A stretch of 64,000 bases of DNA from an uncultured Raoultella sp. (GTDB lineage Bacteria; Pseudomonadota; Gammaproteobacteria; Enterobacterales; Enterobacteriaceae). How positions within the stretch are numbered: position 1 is the stretch's first letter; each line of letters opens with the position of its first letter. The position numbers and the translations under genes are program-made. The stretch covers positions 124,001 through 188,000 of the forward strand of contig CAAEVH010000004.1 in NCBI GenBank assembly GCA_900759445.1. The letters run 5' to 3'. Below the pieces are notes generated by a model. It had not been told where the DNA came from, did no database searches, and saw only the letters and a program-made list of their open reading frames with translations. Of this stretch, positions 1 to 9,860 are shown piece after piece.

Positions 1-153
1 CAGATGGAAAACGCGAAAGGCGAAGCGATGCCGGTTGCGCCGGGCGATGGTTACACCGTGTGGATGCCTGTACCGGAGGATATCGATCTGAATTATGCCT
101 TGTTGATGCGTAATTTTACCGGTGAGTCCACGCGCAACCCACATGCTAAGTAG
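1..153 (+). CDS. trhP: TrhP (YegQ), U32-family tRNA hydroxylation protein, C-terminal end only
   Basis: Only the last 50 codons are in the window; they read in frame from base 1 to a TAG stop. The tail contains DLNYALLMRNF and ends TRNPHAK, which I recognise as the end of YegQ/TrhP. That peptidase-U32 family protein acts in 5-hydroxyuridine formation at the tRNA wobble position. The identification is strengthened by the CyaR small RNA immediately downstream, as in E. coli. The catalytic part lies outside the window, so integrity cannot be judged. Confidence 0.8.
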   Translation, partial: QMENAKGEAMPVAPGDGYTVWMPVPEDIDLNYALLMRNFTGESTRNPHAK

Positions 154-188
154 TTAATTACGGTTATTTTTCAGCGTTCGGAAGATTC

Positions 189-231
189 TTAGAAATCGAT
201 CACATACCGCTTCGTTCATTAAGGGTATTAT
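189..231 (+). promoter_or_regulatory. cyaR promoter with CRP-type site
   Basis: A TATTAT -10 element at 226-231 lies 7 bp before the inferred CyaR 5' end at 239. A partial CRP palindrome, TTAGA-N6-TCACA at 189-204, is centred about 42 bp upstream of that end, the class II position. The right half-site is perfect and the left matches 3 of 5. CyaR is a known cAMP-CRP-dependent RNA, so the site makes sense, but binding is inferred. Confidence 0.6.
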
Positions 232-238
232 CCCATCC

Positions 239-324
239 GCTGAAAAACATAACCCATAAATGCTAGCTGTACCAGGAACCACCTCCTTAGCCTGCGTAAT
301 CTCCCTTACGCAGGCTTATTTTTT
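239..324 (+). ncRNA. cyaR: CyaR (RyeE) Hfq-dependent small RNA
   Basis: The sequence from GCTGAAAAACATAACCC through the CCAGGAACCACCTCC loop to the final hairpin and T-run is the CyaR RNA. It is a CRP-activated regulator that represses ompX, luxS, nadE and other mRNAs by pairing near their ribosome-binding sites. Compared with my recollection of the E. coli RNA, one A is missing in the AUAAAAUGC stretch. The terminator stem carries paired changes (GCGTAA with TTACGC instead of GTGTAA with TTACAC) that keep pairing. The seed-rich CCTCC loop is intact, so function is probably conserved. Confidence 0.95.
298..324. other. P2-type phage attachment core (attB, locI-like) inside the cyaR terminator
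   Basis: The 27 bases of the CyaR terminator match, apart from the paired stem changes, the attachment core that phage P2 uses at locI in E. coli C, as I recall it. E. coli K-12 carries a P2 remnant (ogrK) at this place. The site here appears unoccupied: clpA follows within 90 bp and no phage gene is present. Confidence 0.6.
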
Positions 325-369
325 GCCTGCCGTTTAACTCCCCCCTATTCAAATCACGACTTTCAGGCG
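325..369. other. Left synteny breakpoint between cyaR and clpA
   Basis: These 45 bp lie between the end of CyaR and the terminator of clpA. They join two segments that are far apart in E. coli. I see no tRNA, insertion-sequence end or clear direct repeat in it. The serW tRNA gene that follows clpA in E. coli is absent. Confidence 0.6.
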
Positions 370-398
370 AAAAAAAACCGGGCATTACGCCCGGTTCA
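370..398 (-). terminator. clpA terminator
   Basis: On the minus strand a GAACCGGGC...GCCCGGTT hairpin is followed by a run of eight T, 16 bp beyond the clpA stop. It is a strong intrinsic terminator. Confidence 0.85.
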
Positions 399-413
399 TT
401 AGGTGGTTAGATA

Positions 414-2690
414 TTAATGTGCTGCTTCTGGCTTGTGCTTTTGCGCACTCTGGAAACCATAGGTCAGCTCATTTTTCTCTTTATCCAGCGCAACGGTCAC
501 CTGACCGCCATCCACAAGCGAGCCGAACAGCAGTTCGTTAGCCAATGGTTTTTTCAGGTTATCCTGGACAACACGCGTCATCGGGCGTGCGCCCATTGCG
601 CGGTCATAGCCCTTCTCAGCCAGCCAGTCACGGGCTTCCTGACTCACTTCCAGAGAGACACCTTTCTGATCCAACTGAACCTGAAGTTCGACGATAAACT
701 TATCAACAACCTGATGAATCACCTCAGTAGAGAGATGATCGAACCAGATAATGTTGTCGAGACGGTTACGGAATTCCGGCGTAAACACTTTTTTGATTTC
801 GCCCATCGCATCAGTACTGTTGTCCTGATGAATCAGCCCAATCGATTTACGCTCGGTTTCACGCACGCCGGCGTTAGTGGTCATGACCAGCACCACGTTG
901 CGGAAATCCGCTTTACGCCCGTTATTGTCGGTCAGCGTACCGTTATCCATCACCTGCAGCAGCAGGTTAAAGACGTCCGGATGCGCTTTTTCGATTTCAT
1001 CCAGCAGCAGTACCGCATGCGGATGCTTAATGACAGCATCCGTCAGCAAACCGCCCTGGTCGAAACCGACATATCCTGGAGGCGCACCAATCAGGCGACT
1101 GACGGTGTGACGTTCCATATACTCGGACATGTCAAACCGCAGCAGCTCAATACCCAGCGCTTTGGACAACTGCACCGTGACTTCGGTCTTACCGACGCCA
1201 GTCGGTCCGGCAAACAGGAACGAACCGACAGGTTTATGCTCGTGTCCCAGACCAGCACGGCTCATTTTGATCGCTTCAGTCAGCGCCTCAATGGCTTTAT
1301 CCTGTCCGAATACCAGCATTTTCAGACGGTTGCCCAGGTTTTTCAGCGTATCGCGATCGCTCTGCGAAACGCTCTTCTCCGGGATCCGCGCAATGCGGGC
1401 CACGACGGACTCGATATCCGCCACGTTGACGGTTTTCTTGCGCTTGCTGACCGGCATCAGACGCGCCCGCGCGCCCGCCTCATCGATCACGTCAATCGCT
1501 TTGTCCGGCAGATGACGATCGTTAATGTATTTCACCGCCAGTTCGACCGCTGCACGCACTGCTTTGGCGGTGTAGCGAACGTCATGGTGCGCTTCGTATT
1601 TCGGCTTCAGACCATTGATGATCTGCACGGTCTCTTCAACCGACGGCTCAGTGATATCGATTTTCTGGAAACGGCGTGCTAGCGCGCGGTCCTTTTCAAA
1701 GATATTGCTGAATTCCTGATAGGTTGTGGAGCCTATCACACGGATTTTACCGCTGGAGAGCAACGGCTTGATCAGGTTAGCCGCATCCACCTGGCCGCCC
1801 GATGCCGCACCCGCGCCGATAATGGTGTGGATCTCATCGATAAACAGAATGCTGTTAGTATCCTGTTCCAGTTGTTTCAGCAGCGCCTTAAAGCGTTTTT
1901 CAAAATCGCCACGGTATTTGGTACCCGCCAGCAGCGAGCCGATATCCAGAGAGTAAAGGGTACAATCAGCCATCACTTCCGGCACGTCGCCCTGGACGAT
2001 ACGCCAGGCGAGGCCTTCCGCAATAGCGGTTTTCCCGACGCCAGACTCACCCACCAGCAGCGGGTTATTTTTTCGACGACGGCACAGTACCTGAATGGCG
2101 CGTTCCAGCTCTTTGTCCCGTCCAATGAGCGGATCAATTCCGCCCACACGGGCAAGCTGGTTAAGGTTAGTCGTGAAGTTCTCCATACGGTCCTCCCCGC
2201 CAGCTTGCTCTTCGTTATTCGGCTGATTACCAGAGTCAGAGGACTGACTTGGTTCGTCTTTGCGCGTGCCATGAGAAATAAAATTCACCACATCAAGGCG
2301 ACTCACTTCATGCTTACGCAGCAGATAAGCCGCCTGAGATTCCTGCTCGCTGAAGATGGCGACCAGCACATTAGCACCGGTAACTTCATTGCGCCCAGAG
2401 GACTGAACATGAAAGACCGCGCGTTGCAACACACGCTGAAAACTCAACGTGGGCTGCGTGTCGCGCTCTTCTTCACTGGCAGGCAATACGGGTGTGGTTT
2501 GTTCAATGAAGGCTTCGAGTTCCTGACGCAGCGCCACCAGATCCACAGAACACGCTTCCAGCGCTTCGCGGGCCGATGGGTTACTGAGCAATGCCAGTAG
2601 CAAGTGCTCGACGGTCATAAACTCATGTCGGTGCTCGCGCGCTCTGGCGAAAGCCATGTTTAAACTGAGCTCCAGTTCTTGATTGAGCAT
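414..2690 (-). CDS. clpA: ClpA, AAA+ unfoldase of the ClpAP protease
   Basis: ATP-driven unfoldase that feeds substrates to ClpP, including N-end-rule proteins delivered by ClpS. The 758-residue protein has the double Clp N-domain (about 1-140), an acidic linker, and two AAA+ modules with Walker A motifs GESGVGKT (about 214) and GPTGVGKT (about 495). The IGL loop that docks on ClpP is present in the second module. I start at MLNQELEL: this gives the E. coli length, whereas an upstream in-frame codon five residues earlier overlaps the likely ribosome-binding site (GGGGGAGG). clpS lies 30 bp upstream on the same strand. No clpP is in the window. Confidence 0.97.
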   Translation of the reverse strand: MLNQELELSLNMAFARAREHRHEFMTVEHLLLALLSNPSAREALEACSVDLVALRQELEAFIEQTTPVLPASEEERDTQPTLSFQRVLQRAVFHVQSSGRNEVTGANVLVAIFSEQESQAAYLLRKHEVSRLDVVNFISHGTRKDEPSQSSDSGNQPNNEEQAGGEDRMENFTTNLNQLARVGGIDPLIGRDKELERAIQVLCRRRKNNPLLVGESGVGKTAIAEGLAWRIVQGDVPEVMADCTLYSLDIGSLLAGTKYRGDFEKRFKALLKQLEQDTNSILFIDEIHTIIGAGAASGGQVDAANLIKPLLSSGKIRVIGSTTYQEFSNIFEKDRALARRFQKIDITEPSVEETVQIINGLKPKYEAHHDVRYTAKAVRAAVELAVKYINDRHLPDKAIDVIDEAGARARLMPVSKRKKTVNVADIESVVARIARIPEKSVSQSDRDTLKNLGNRLKMLVFGQDKAIEALTEAIKMSRAGLGHEHKPVGSFLFAGPTGVGKTEVTVQLSKALGIELLRFDMSEYMERHTVSRLIGAPPGYVGFDQGGLLTDAVIKHPHAVLLLDEIEKAHPDVFNLLLQVMDNGTLTDNNGRKADFRNVVLVMTTNAGVRETERKSIGLIHQDNSTDAMGEIKKVFTPEFRNRLDNIIWFDHLSTEVIHQVVDKFIVELQVQLDQKGVSLEVSQEARDWLAEKGYDRAMGARPMTRVVQDNLKKPLANELLFGSLVDGGQVTVALDKEKNELTYGFQSAQKHKPEAAH

Positions 2691-2720
2691 AGGCACCTCC
2701 CCCAATATTTATGCCTGCAT

Positions 2721-3041
2721 TTAGGCTTTTTCTAGCGTACACAGCAACGGATGCTCGTTCTCCCTCGCATACTTGTTCACCATCGCAACTTTGGTTTCAG
2801 CCACTTCGGCAGTGAATACGCCGCAAATCGCTTTACCTTGATAGTGAACGGCAAGCATCAGTTGCGTTGCACGTTCTACATCATAAGAAAAGAATTTTTG
2901 TAACACGTCAATAACAAACTCCATCGGAGTGTAATCATCATTGACTAATATCACTTTATACATAGATGGCGGTTTTAGCGCGTCGCGCAATTTATCTTCC
3001 GCCAGCAGATCGAAATCCAGCCAGTCGTTAGTCTTACCCAT
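2721..3041 (-). CDS. clpS: ClpS, N-end-rule adaptor of ClpA
   Basis: Small adaptor (106 residues) that binds N-degron residues Leu, Phe, Tyr and Trp and hands the protein to ClpA. The disordered tail (about 1-25) is followed by the conserved core with the substrate-pocket residues Asn34, Asp35, Asp36, Thr38, Met40 and His66, all present. Length equals the E. coli protein. It is the first gene of a clpS-clpA pair and is divergent from cspD, the usual arrangement in enterics. Confidence 0.97.
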   Translation of the reverse strand: MGKTNDWLDFDLLAEDKLRDALKPPSMYKVILVNDDYTPMEFVIDVLQKFFSYDVERATQLMLAVHYQGKAICGVFTAEVAETKVAMVNKYARENEHPLLCTLEKA

Positions 3042-3364
3042 TGTCAGTCGTCATCTTCAGTTACGGTTTCCGGCAGAAAATCTTGCCGCTGACAAGCAGC
3101 CTATGCGCACAATCAATCTACCTCAAGTATTAGATAACTATCATCTATTAGTGCCATCCGCGACATCTGTCACATAACCGACAATAGCGTTAACTGCTTC
3201 AAATTTTGATGCATTTTTACCCTATTCCGTCAGCCTGGCGCTTGACGCCTCGCCTGATTTCTCTAAATTGTAGTTTCGAGAGTTGGCGAGGTTTTGAACA
3301 GCCCCCACTCCGCCACCGGTTCATTCCATCTTACTTATATAAGATTTACGAAGGATGTCGAAGC
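3042..3364. other. Divergent clpS-cspD intergenic region
   Basis: This 323-bp gap holds the control regions of clpS (minus) and cspD (plus). An AT-rich TATATAAGAT stretch just before the cspD AAGGA ribosome site is a possible -10, but I cannot assign a -35 with confidence. I see no additional gene, hairpin repeat or small RNA. Confidence 0.5.
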
Positions 3365-3589
3365 ATGGAAACGGGTACTGTTAAGTGGTTCAACAACGCC
3401 AAAGGGTTTGGTTTCATCTGCCCCGAAGGCGGCGGCGAAGATATTTTCGCCCATTACTCCACCATTCAGATGGATGGTTACAGAACGCTAAAAGCCGGGC
3501 AGTCTGTCCAGTTTGATGTCCACCAGGGGCCAAAAGGCAATCATGCCAGCGTCATCGTGCCTGTCATTGAAGCAGAAGCTGTCGCATAG
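3365..3589 (+). CDS. cspD: CspD, stationary-phase cold-shock-like DNA replication inhibitor
   Basis: 74-residue cold-shock-domain protein with the RNP1 motif KGFGFI (13-18) and the RNP2-type DIFAHY (26-31). In E. coli, CspD is not cold-induced; it accumulates in stationary phase, binds single-stranded DNA as a dimer and blocks replication. The start at METGTVKW is set by AAGGA 9 bp upstream and by family length. An in-frame extension upstream lacks any family similarity. The last residues differ from those of E. coli, in a region that is normally variable. Confidence 0.95.
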   Translation: METGTVKWFNNAKGFGFICPEGGGEDIFAHYSTIQMDGYRTLKAGQSVQFDVHQGPKGNHASVIVPVIEAEAVA

Positions 3590-3621
3590 CTCTTCTGTTT
3601 CATTGTGTACATCCCGCAGTC

Positions 3622-3655
3622 AAAATGCCAGCCTTTGCGGCTGGCATTTTTATCT
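3622..3655 (+). terminator. cspD terminator (also facing macB)
   Basis: AATGCCAGCC-TTTGC-GGCTGGCATT forms a perfect hairpin flanked by A-rich and T-rich runs. It can end cspD and, on the other strand, macB transcripts. Confidence 0.85.
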
Positions 3656-3663
3656 CGATGGTA

Positions 3664-5610
3664 TTATTCCCGCGCCAGAGCATCTACCGGATCCAGCCGC
3701 GCCGCATTTCGCGCCGGTAGCCAGCCAAACAAAATCCCGGTCGCAGTCGAACACAGAAACGCCGTCAATAAGGCTACGGGTGAGAAACCTATTTCCCAGC
3801 CAGGCAGGAATAGCTGAAGCGTAAAGGCGATCAGCATCGACAAGCTAATGCCCAGCGCGCCGCCAACCAGACACACCAGCACCGCTTCAATTAAGAACTG
3901 CTGCAGTACGTCACTGGCGCGGGCGCCAACCGCCATACGAATGCCAATCTCGCGCGTTCGTTCGGTTACCGAAACCAGCATAATATTCATCACACCAATT
4001 CCACCGACCACCAGCGAAATCACGGCCACCAGCGTCAGGAAGAGTTGTAATGTACGTGTGGTCTTTTCGGCGGTTTTCAAGACACCGTCCATATTCCAGG
4101 TGAAGAAATCCTTCTTACCGTGGCGTAACGTCAGTAGTCGGGTGAGCTGCTGCTCGGCCTGGGCACTATCAAAACCGTCTTTCACCCGCACGGTGATCGA
4201 GTTCAGCCACGACTGCCCCATAATTCGCCCGGACATGGTGCTGTAAGGCAGCCAGACCCGCAGGATCTTGCTACTGCCAAACATCGACTGTTTCTCTTCT
4301 GCAACACCAATCACCGTGGCAGGCATATTCCCCACCAGCACAACTTCGCCGACAACTTTCGCTTTGTTGGGGAACAATTGACGGCGGGTATTGCTGTCGA
4401 GCACCACCACCTGAGCGCGCCCCGCCAGTTGTTCAGCGTTAAAAGTGGTCCCTTCGCTAAACGTCATGCCATAGACGTTGAAATAGTCGCCGCTAACGCC
4501 ATTAGCACTGGCGGCCACGTCGATATTGCCATAGCGTAGCCGCAGGTTTTTCGACACCGCAGGCGTCACCGAACTGACCCAAGGCTGCTTCTGTAACGCC
4601 GTTAAATCGTCATACTTCAGCGCCTGTTGATATTGTGGGTCGTCGTCGCCGAAATCTTTGCCAGGATAGATATCGATGGTATTGGTGCCAATAGCGCGAA
4701 TATCTGCCAGCACCAGCTGTTTAGCCGCATCGCCTACCACCACAATCGACACCACCGAAGCAATACCGATGATGATCCCAAGCATGGTCAGTAGCGTTCG
4801 CATTTTATTCGCAGCCATTGCCAGCCAGGCCATAGTGAGCGCTTCGCGAAAACCGCTGACAAACTGCCCCCAGCCGGACGCCGTTTTCACCGTCGGCTCC
4901 GCGATATCGCGCCCGGTAGAGGGTTTGTGCGACGGCGGATTGCGCACAATCTCGCCGTCACGAATTTCAATGACGCGTTCGGCCTGTGCGGCAACCTGGC
5001 TGTCGTGAGTGACGATAATCACCGTATGCCCGCGATCGCGCAGCTGATGCAAAATCGCCATCACCTCTTCGCCTGAATGGCTGTCCAGCGCGCCGGTGGG
5101 TTCGTCGGCGAGGATAACCTGTCCCCCGTTCATCAGCGCACGCGCAATACTGACCCGCTGCTGCTGACCACCGGAAAGCTGGGAAGGCTGATAGTCGACT
5201 CTGTCGCCCAGACCCAGTCGCTGCAGGAGTTCTTGCGCACGGGCCAGGCGCTGCTTACGTTCGGTGCCAGCGTAGACTGCAGGCACCTCAACGTTTTGCG
5301 CGGCGGTTAAATGCGACAACAAATGATAACGCTGGAAGATAAAACCGAAATGTTCGCGACGCAGCTGGGCTAACGCATCGCTATCCAGCGTGGAGACATC
5401 GCGCCCGGCAACCCGATACGTACCGCTGGTGGGTTTGTCCAGACAGCCGAGAATATTCATCAGCGTCGATTTACCCGAGCCAGACGCCCCGACAATCGCC
5501 ACCATTTCCCCGGCCTGAATGCTCAAGGATACGTCCTTCAATACCTCGACCTGACCTTCGCCTGACGGATAGCTGCGGCGGATATTGCTCAGTTCAAGCA
5601 ATGCCGTCAT
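3664..5610 (-). CDS. macB: MacB, ABC-type tripartite efflux pump ATPase/permease
   Basis: Inner-membrane component of the MacA-MacB-TolC pump that exports macrolides, heat-stable enterotoxin and lipid-like substrates from the periplasm. The 648-residue protein has an N-terminal ATPase with Walker [10 protein letters not shown] (41-49), signature LSGGQ (145-149) and Walker B ILADE (166-170). A first membrane helix near 275-295, a large periplasmic domain and three C-terminal helices follow. It overlaps macA by 4 bp (ATGA-type), indicating translational coupling. All catalytic motifs are intact. Confidence 0.97.
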   Translation of the reverse strand: MTALLELSNIRRSYPSGEGQVEVLKDVSLSIQAGEMVAIVGASGSGKSTLMNILGCLDKPTSGTYRVAGRDVSTLDSDALAQLRREHFGFIFQRYHLLSHLTAAQNVEVPAVYAGTERKQRLARAQELLQRLGLGDRVDYQPSQLSGGQQQRVSIARALMNGGQVILADEPTGALDSHSGEEVMAILHQLRDRGHTVIIVTHDSQVAAQAERVIEIRDGEIVRNPPSHKPSTGRDIAEPTVKTASGWGQFVSGFREALTMAWLAMAANKMRTLLTMLGIIIGIASVVSIVVVGDAAKQLVLADIRAIGTNTIDIYPGKDFGDDDPQYQQALKYDDLTALQKQPWVSSVTPAVSKNLRLRYGNIDVAASANGVSGDYFNVYGMTFSEGTTFNAEQLAGRAQVVVLDSNTRRQLFPNKAKVVGEVVLVGNMPATVIGVAEEKQSMFGSSKILRVWLPYSTMSGRIMGQSWLNSITVRVKDGFDSAQAEQQLTRLLTLRHGKKDFFTWNMDGVLKTAEKTTRTLQLFLTLVAVISLVVGGIGVMNIMLVSVTERTREIGIRMAVGARASDVLQQFLIEAVLVCLVGGALGISLSMLIAFTLQLFLPGWEIGFSPVALLTAFLCSTATGILFGWLPARNAARLDPVDALARE

Positions 5611-6722
5611 TTTGGCGCTCCAGCGTTGCCCTCACCGGTGATGACTTCATCCCCCTCTTCCAGCCCTTTCACGATCTCCACATCGGTGTCATTACGCGCG
5701 CCGATAACCACTTCACGTTCACGGGTTTCGCCGTTACGCAGCAGCCTGACGTTATAACGATTGTTGCCAATAGGATCGCCCAGCGCCGACAGCGGGATCG
5801 TCAGGACATTTTTCACATCGGTGAGCTGGATATGGACCTGCGCGGTCATATCCAGACGCAGGATCCCTTTCGGGTTGGGAACTTCGAAGCGAGCATAGTA
5901 GAAAATTGCATCATTCACTTTCTCTGGCGTCGGAAGAACATCTTTGAGCTTACCTTCGTAGCGCGTCTGAGGATCGCCCAGTACGGTAAACCAGGCCTTT
6001 TGCCCGGGATGCAGGTGAATCACATCCGCCTCGGAAACCTGCGCTTTCACCAGCATGGTGCTCATATCTGCCAATGTCAGAATGTTAGGCGCCTGCTGGG
6101 CAGCAATAACGGTTTGCCCCTGAAGGGTAGTAATTTGCGTGACTTCGCCTGCCATTGGCGCGACGATGCGGGTGTAATCAAGGTTGGTTTTTGCCGTATC
6201 GAGAGAGGCTTGATTACGCTTAATTTGCGCATCAATTGTGCCGATTTGCGCCTGTTTGACCGCCATCTGAGTAGCCGCCGTGTCGAGATCCTGCTGCGAG
6301 ACAGCCTGGGTTTTCGCCAGCTGTTGCTGACGGGAAAGCGTTACCCGCGCCAGTTTCCACTCTGCTTCAGCCTGTAAACGCTGGGCGCGTAATTCCATCA
6401 GCGTCGCTTCAACCTCTTTAATCTGGTTTTGCGCCTGTTCAGGATCGATAACGCCAAGCAGTTGATCTTTTTTTACTTTGTCGCCAATGGCGACCGACAG
6501 CGTTTTTAATTGCCCGCTTACCTGCGCCCCGACGTCAACTTTACGCAACGCATCCAGTTTCCCGGTTGCCAGTACGCTTTGCTGCAGATCGCCCGGACGC
6601 ACAATTAACGTTTGATACTGAGGTAAAGGCGCATTAAGCGTTCGCCAAAGTGCAATTATCGCCACAATAATGATGATGGCGAAGAGAAAATAGCGCTTTT
6701 TGATTTTTCCCTTGAGCTTCAT
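5607..6722 (-). CDS. macA: MacA, periplasmic adaptor of the MacAB-TolC pump
   Basis: Membrane-fusion protein that links MacB to TolC and stimulates MacB ATPase. The start at [12 protein letters not shown] gives 371 residues, the E. coli length; a 10-residue upstream extension has no support. A positively charged start and one membrane anchor (about 11-29) precede the lipoyl half, a long alpha-helical hairpin (about 95-180), the second lipoyl half, and beta-barrel and membrane-proximal domains. It is the first gene of macAB, divergent from ybjX across 160 bp. Confidence 0.96.
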   Translation of the reverse strand: MKLKGKIKKRYFLFAIIIIVAIIALWRTLNAPLPQYQTLIVRPGDLQQSVLATGKLDALRKVDVGAQVSGQLKTLSVAIGDKVKKDQLLGVIDPEQAQNQIKEVEATLMELRAQRLQAEAEWKLARVTLSRQQQLAKTQAVSQQDLDTAATQMAVKQAQIGTIDAQIKRNQASLDTAKTNLDYTRIVAPMAGEVTQITTLQGQTVIAAQQAPNILTLADMSTMLVKAQVSEADVIHLHPGQKAWFTVLGDPQTRYEGKLKDVLPTPEKVNDAIFYYARFEVPNPKGILRLDMTAQVHIQLTDVKNVLTIPLSALGDPIGNNRYNVRLLRNGETREREVVIGARNDTDVEIVKGLEEGDEVITGEGNAGAPK

Positions 6723-6882
6723 AAATGTCCCAATTTCCCCCAATACGTCCACCAGAGTGGAGTGGTAAACATCAACGTTAAATAAATAGCCGTTGAAAAA
6801 CGCAAGAATAACAGAGTTATTGATGAATGGTTAAGATCCGCTGTGTTGAAATTAGTACCAGAGTATCCATCGGATTGTTATT

Positions 6883-7833
6883 ATGAGCCAGCTAACTGAC
6901 AGCACTTTTCATTCTTCAAAACCCGCCACAAGTTTTAGCCTCTTTTGTAGCCTGATGACCGGACATTGGCGCCCTGGAAAATTTTGGCATCAGCGTAGCT
7001 TCCGTCGTAAGTTTTTGTTGCGCTCAGCGCTTATGCCACGATTAATGCATGAATGGATGACTGAACTGGCGCAATGGCCTGATCTCGATAGCGTACTGGC
7101 ACGCCAGCCTCGTCTGCCGGTTCGCCTACATCGCGCCTATCTCGCACAAAACCTTGATCGGAAAATGAAACTGGATGCTGTGCGTTTTCATTACAATGCT
7201 ATCCGCAGCTCTTTTTCAGCCACGGAATATAAAGCTTATTTAAGTGCGGATGGATTACAACTGGCACAAATTGAAGGCAAAAATAGCGAAATATTTAGCG
7301 TAATACTGGGCTCATTTATCTCACTGGATAAAGAAGGTGAAAGTACCATTCTGGTACGCAATAGCGCTGGCGAGACTTTAGCGGAAATGACGTTTACGCT
7401 GTGCAATTATCAAGGAAGCAGCACACTGTTTATTGGCGGGTTACAGGGAGGCAGTCGATTACTGCCACATGAAGAAATTCAAAAAGCGACCAAATCATGC
7501 TATGGGATTTTCCCTAAACGTATTGTGATGGAAGTCATTTGCTGTTTTGCAGAACAATTGAATATCAAACAAATTCTGGCTGTCAGCAATGAACAGCATA
7601 TATTTCGCAGCCCGCGTTACCACGATAAAAACAAGGTGATACTTTCCGACTACAACGCATTTTGGGAGTCGGTGGGCGGTGAGTGCGATAGTCACGGCTA
7701 TTACCATATCCCACGCACAATGGCGCGAAAAAGCGAAGCGGACATTGCCAGCAAAAAACGCGCGGAATACCGCCGTCGCTACCAGTTACTGGACAGCATC
7801 CACTCGCAGCTGTCGTCGATGTTTCGCAACTAA
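6883..7833 (+). CDS. ybjX: YbjX, VirK/DUF535 family protein
   Basis: Cytoplasmic 316-residue protein of the VirK/YbjX (DUF535) family. Conserved blocks seen are ISLDKEGESTILV in the middle, LFIGGLQGG, and the C-terminal YHIPRTMARK...ASKKRAEYRRRY. In Salmonella, relatives are PhoP-regulated and linked to antimicrobial-peptide resistance and virulence; a biochemical role is not established. I looked for a PhoP box upstream and found none convincing. The gene converges on ybjD and their stop codons overlap by 4 bp. Confidence 0.92.
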   Translation: MSQLTDSTFHSSKPATSFSLFCSLMTGHWRPGKFWHQRSFRRKFLLRSALMPRLMHEWMTELAQWPDLDSVLARQPRLPVRLHRAYLAQNLDRKMKLDAVRFHYNAIRSSFSATEYKAYLSADGLQLAQIEGKNSEIFSVILGSFISLDKEGESTILVRNSAGETLAEMTFTLCNYQGSSTLFIGGLQGGSRLLPHEEIQKATKSCYGIFPKRIVMEVICCFAEQLNIKQILAVSNEQHIFRSPRYHDKNKVILSDYNAFWESVGGECDSHGYYHIPRTMARKSEADIASKKRAEYRRRYQLLDSIHSQLSSMFRN

Positions 7834-9488
7834 TCCGCTCTGCCGCGTGCCAACCACAGCACGCGGGAAAACATTTTTCGCAGCAGCGTTGGCACCGCGT
7901 CAACGCCGCGCCGCCCGGCTTCCATCGCCACCTCAATGGCTAAATCTGGTTTTGACGACCGGTGAATCGCCTTCGAGATAATTTTGCGCATATTCATGGG
8001 CACGTTTTCGGGGATTTGCGCCACCCTGTGGAATACGTCAGCGAACCCCTGGCGATACATAAAGTGTTCCATGTCCAGCGCGGGAAGCATGGTTAAATGA
8101 TCGCGCTCTTCTTCTCTGTCGTTATTCAACAAACTCCGCACCGTAGCGGCATACTTTTTCCCAGCTTCATCACCATCAACCAGCACATGCCACTCGATAC
8201 CCATCCGGCGGGCGAACTTAACCAGCGGCTTAAGGCCGGACTGGGCAAATTCAATGACTTTGATACCTTCCGCATCAAAGTGGTGCCCACACTGGCGGGC
8301 CAGTTCGTTAATGACCCAGGTTTCCGTTTCGCCTTCCACCAGCAGCCAGCAGCGGGCAAACAACGACGATGCACGGTTAAAACGAATATGAAAGGCAATA
8401 CGCCGACCATCTTCTGCGCTGATCCCACCTGGCCCAAGCCGCCAGGCGGCGACGCGGGAGGACTCACGCACCAGGCGGACAACGTGTTCCACGGGGGTGA
8501 GGGACAGTAACTCACCTGAGTTGGTGGTCGCCACCCGTTGCAGAGGAAGCAAATTCAGCAGGTGCCAGGCAACCGACAGCATAATCGGATGTAAACGCGT
8601 TTCAGGATCTTCTACCAACAGTAACGGCCGGGCGTCTTTATCGAGCCTCAGCGTACCTTTGGCCTGTAACAGCGTCGAAAACAATCCCAACAAGATCACG
8701 CGGTGCGTGCGTCCGCCCGGTCTATCAATCATACGGTTGATAATATCCAGATAGCGCCAGCTACGTTGTTCGTTATTGGAACGTCGACGCATCAGACGAT
8801 AGCGGGACTGACTGGAACCCTGCTCAGAAAAATAGTGTTCCAATAGCTGTACCATGGCCGATAACCCCTGACGTATCTGCCCATCTGTCAGGTTTTGCGG
8901 TCGGGTAGCCAGTTCACGTGCCAGAAAATCCAGTTGCCGCGCGGTCACTTCGACATCCGCCGAATCCGGCACCGTACCGTTACGGATCCGTCGCATAAAA
9001 CGCGCGTCGCGCAGACGCAGTACCGGCATCAAACGCACGAGGTGCCGCGCCTGATCGTTAATGTCGTCGAGGGGAAGCTGATGGCCCTCGCCATCCAGAA
9101 AACTGCGTAACGTCAGAACGCTACCGTCGTCCGCACATTCACCTTCCAGCCGATAGAAAATGCGGTGATAGCCATCCTGACACAGCGTCCAGCTGGCTTC
9201 CAGAGGACGATACCTGCGCACGCGGTGGCGACCCGGTTGAGACTCACGAAACGTCAGGATGATATGCAGATGATGTTCCCGGCCTTGAATATCGCCCGGC
9301 GGGAACCAGAAATCTTCGCGGTCAAAGTGGTACAAATCAGTTTCCGGCGACAGCAACAGGGTTAAAGCATCCAGCAGACTGGACTTACCCCACGCGTTCT
9401 CCCCAATCAGCACGTTGCTTTGCTCCAGCATCAACGACAGACGGTTAATACCACGAAATCCAACAATCTCAACGCGTTCGAGAATCAT
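7830..9488 (-). CDS. ybjD: YbjD, OLD-family ATPase with TOPRIM nuclease domain
   Basis: 552-residue protein joining an ABC/SMC-like ATPase to a TOPRIM domain, as in OLD-family nucleases. Visible motifs: Walker A GENAWGKSS (29-37), Walker B LLLVEDPETRLHP (289-301), and TOPRIM acidic residues in LLVEGETETW (Glu385) and DGDEAGKKY (438-440). The start at MILERVEI is supported by GGAGGC upstream. The precise role is unknown. OLD relatives are phage-encoded or antiphage nucleases, but this gene is a stable chromosomal member in enterics. It stands alone as a transcription unit. Confidence 0.92.
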   Translation of the reverse strand: MILERVEIVGFRGINRLSLMLEQSNVLIGENAWGKSSLLDALTLLLSPETDLYHFDREDFWFPPGDIQGREHHLHIILTFRESQPGRHRVRRYRPLEASWTLCQDGYHRIFYRLEGECADDGSVLTLRSFLDGEGHQLPLDDINDQARHLVRLMPVLRLRDARFMRRIRNGTVPDSADVEVTARQLDFLARELATRPQNLTDGQIRQGLSAMVQLLEHYFSEQGSSQSRYRLMRRRSNNEQRSWRYLDIINRMIDRPGGRTHRVILLGLFSTLLQAKGTLRLDKDARPLLLVEDPETRLHPIMLSVAWHLLNLLPLQRVATTNSGELLSLTPVEHVVRLVRESSRVAAWRLGPGGISAEDGRRIAFHIRFNRASSLFARCWLLVEGETETWVINELARQCGHHFDAEGIKVIEFAQSGLKPLVKFARRMGIEWHVLVDGDEAGKKYAATVRSLLNNDREEERDHLTMLPALDMEHFMYRQGFADVFHRVAQIPENVPMNMRKIISKAIHRSSKPDLAIEVAMEAGRRGVDAVPTLLRKMFSRVLWLARGRAD

Positions 9489-9860
9489 ATAGCCTCCGGA
9501 AATGCTAACTTTTTCCTTCAAGTTATCAGGAGTATAACGGCAAGCGGGCGCTCAGGACACCCGATATGATCAGGAGGTTAGTCGCAGAAATCACAAAATA
9601 TAAGAATATTCTTCTTATGTTTTCCCCGGAATATTATTTCAGAACTCAATCATCGCCGTTTTGCTAATTGAACTATGCTTCATTCATCCAATATTCAAAA
9701 AGGAATCACAACATATTGCCTTAAATCAAATTTTTTCATCAATTTAACTGGCGAAGGGATGATGTTTTTTTCTAAAATACCGGCTCTTTCATCATCGTCC
9801 CTTTTAGCGATGAATTACCGGGTAAGGAACACGAACCCGGAACTTTTAATTGAGGTGGTT
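9489..9860. other. ybjD-aqpZ divergent intergenic region
   Basis: This 372-bp AT-rich gap holds the ybjD and aqpZ control regions. In-frame codons extend upstream of aqpZ to about 9675, but that extension has no family similarity and the aqpZ start has its own GAGGTGG site. I could not assign a promoter and saw no RNA gene or repeat. Confidence 0.45.

Noticed and set aside
325..413. serW tRNA expected after clpA
   Set aside because: No cloverleaf or CCA-ending sequence is present in the 89 bp between cyaR and clpA.
417..1682. 421-codon open frame on the plus strand opposite clpA
   Set aside because: It lies fully antisense to the highly conserved clpA, has no recognisable domain or start signal, and is explained by the codon bias of clpA.
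6829..6849. Possible PhoP box before ybjX
   Set aside because: GGTTAA and TGTTGA half-sites are 15 bp apart instead of the required 11.
9675..9860. 62-codon N-terminal extension of aqpZ
   Set aside because: Aquaporin Z begins at MFRKLAAE with its own GAGGTGG site; the extension is AT-rich leader.
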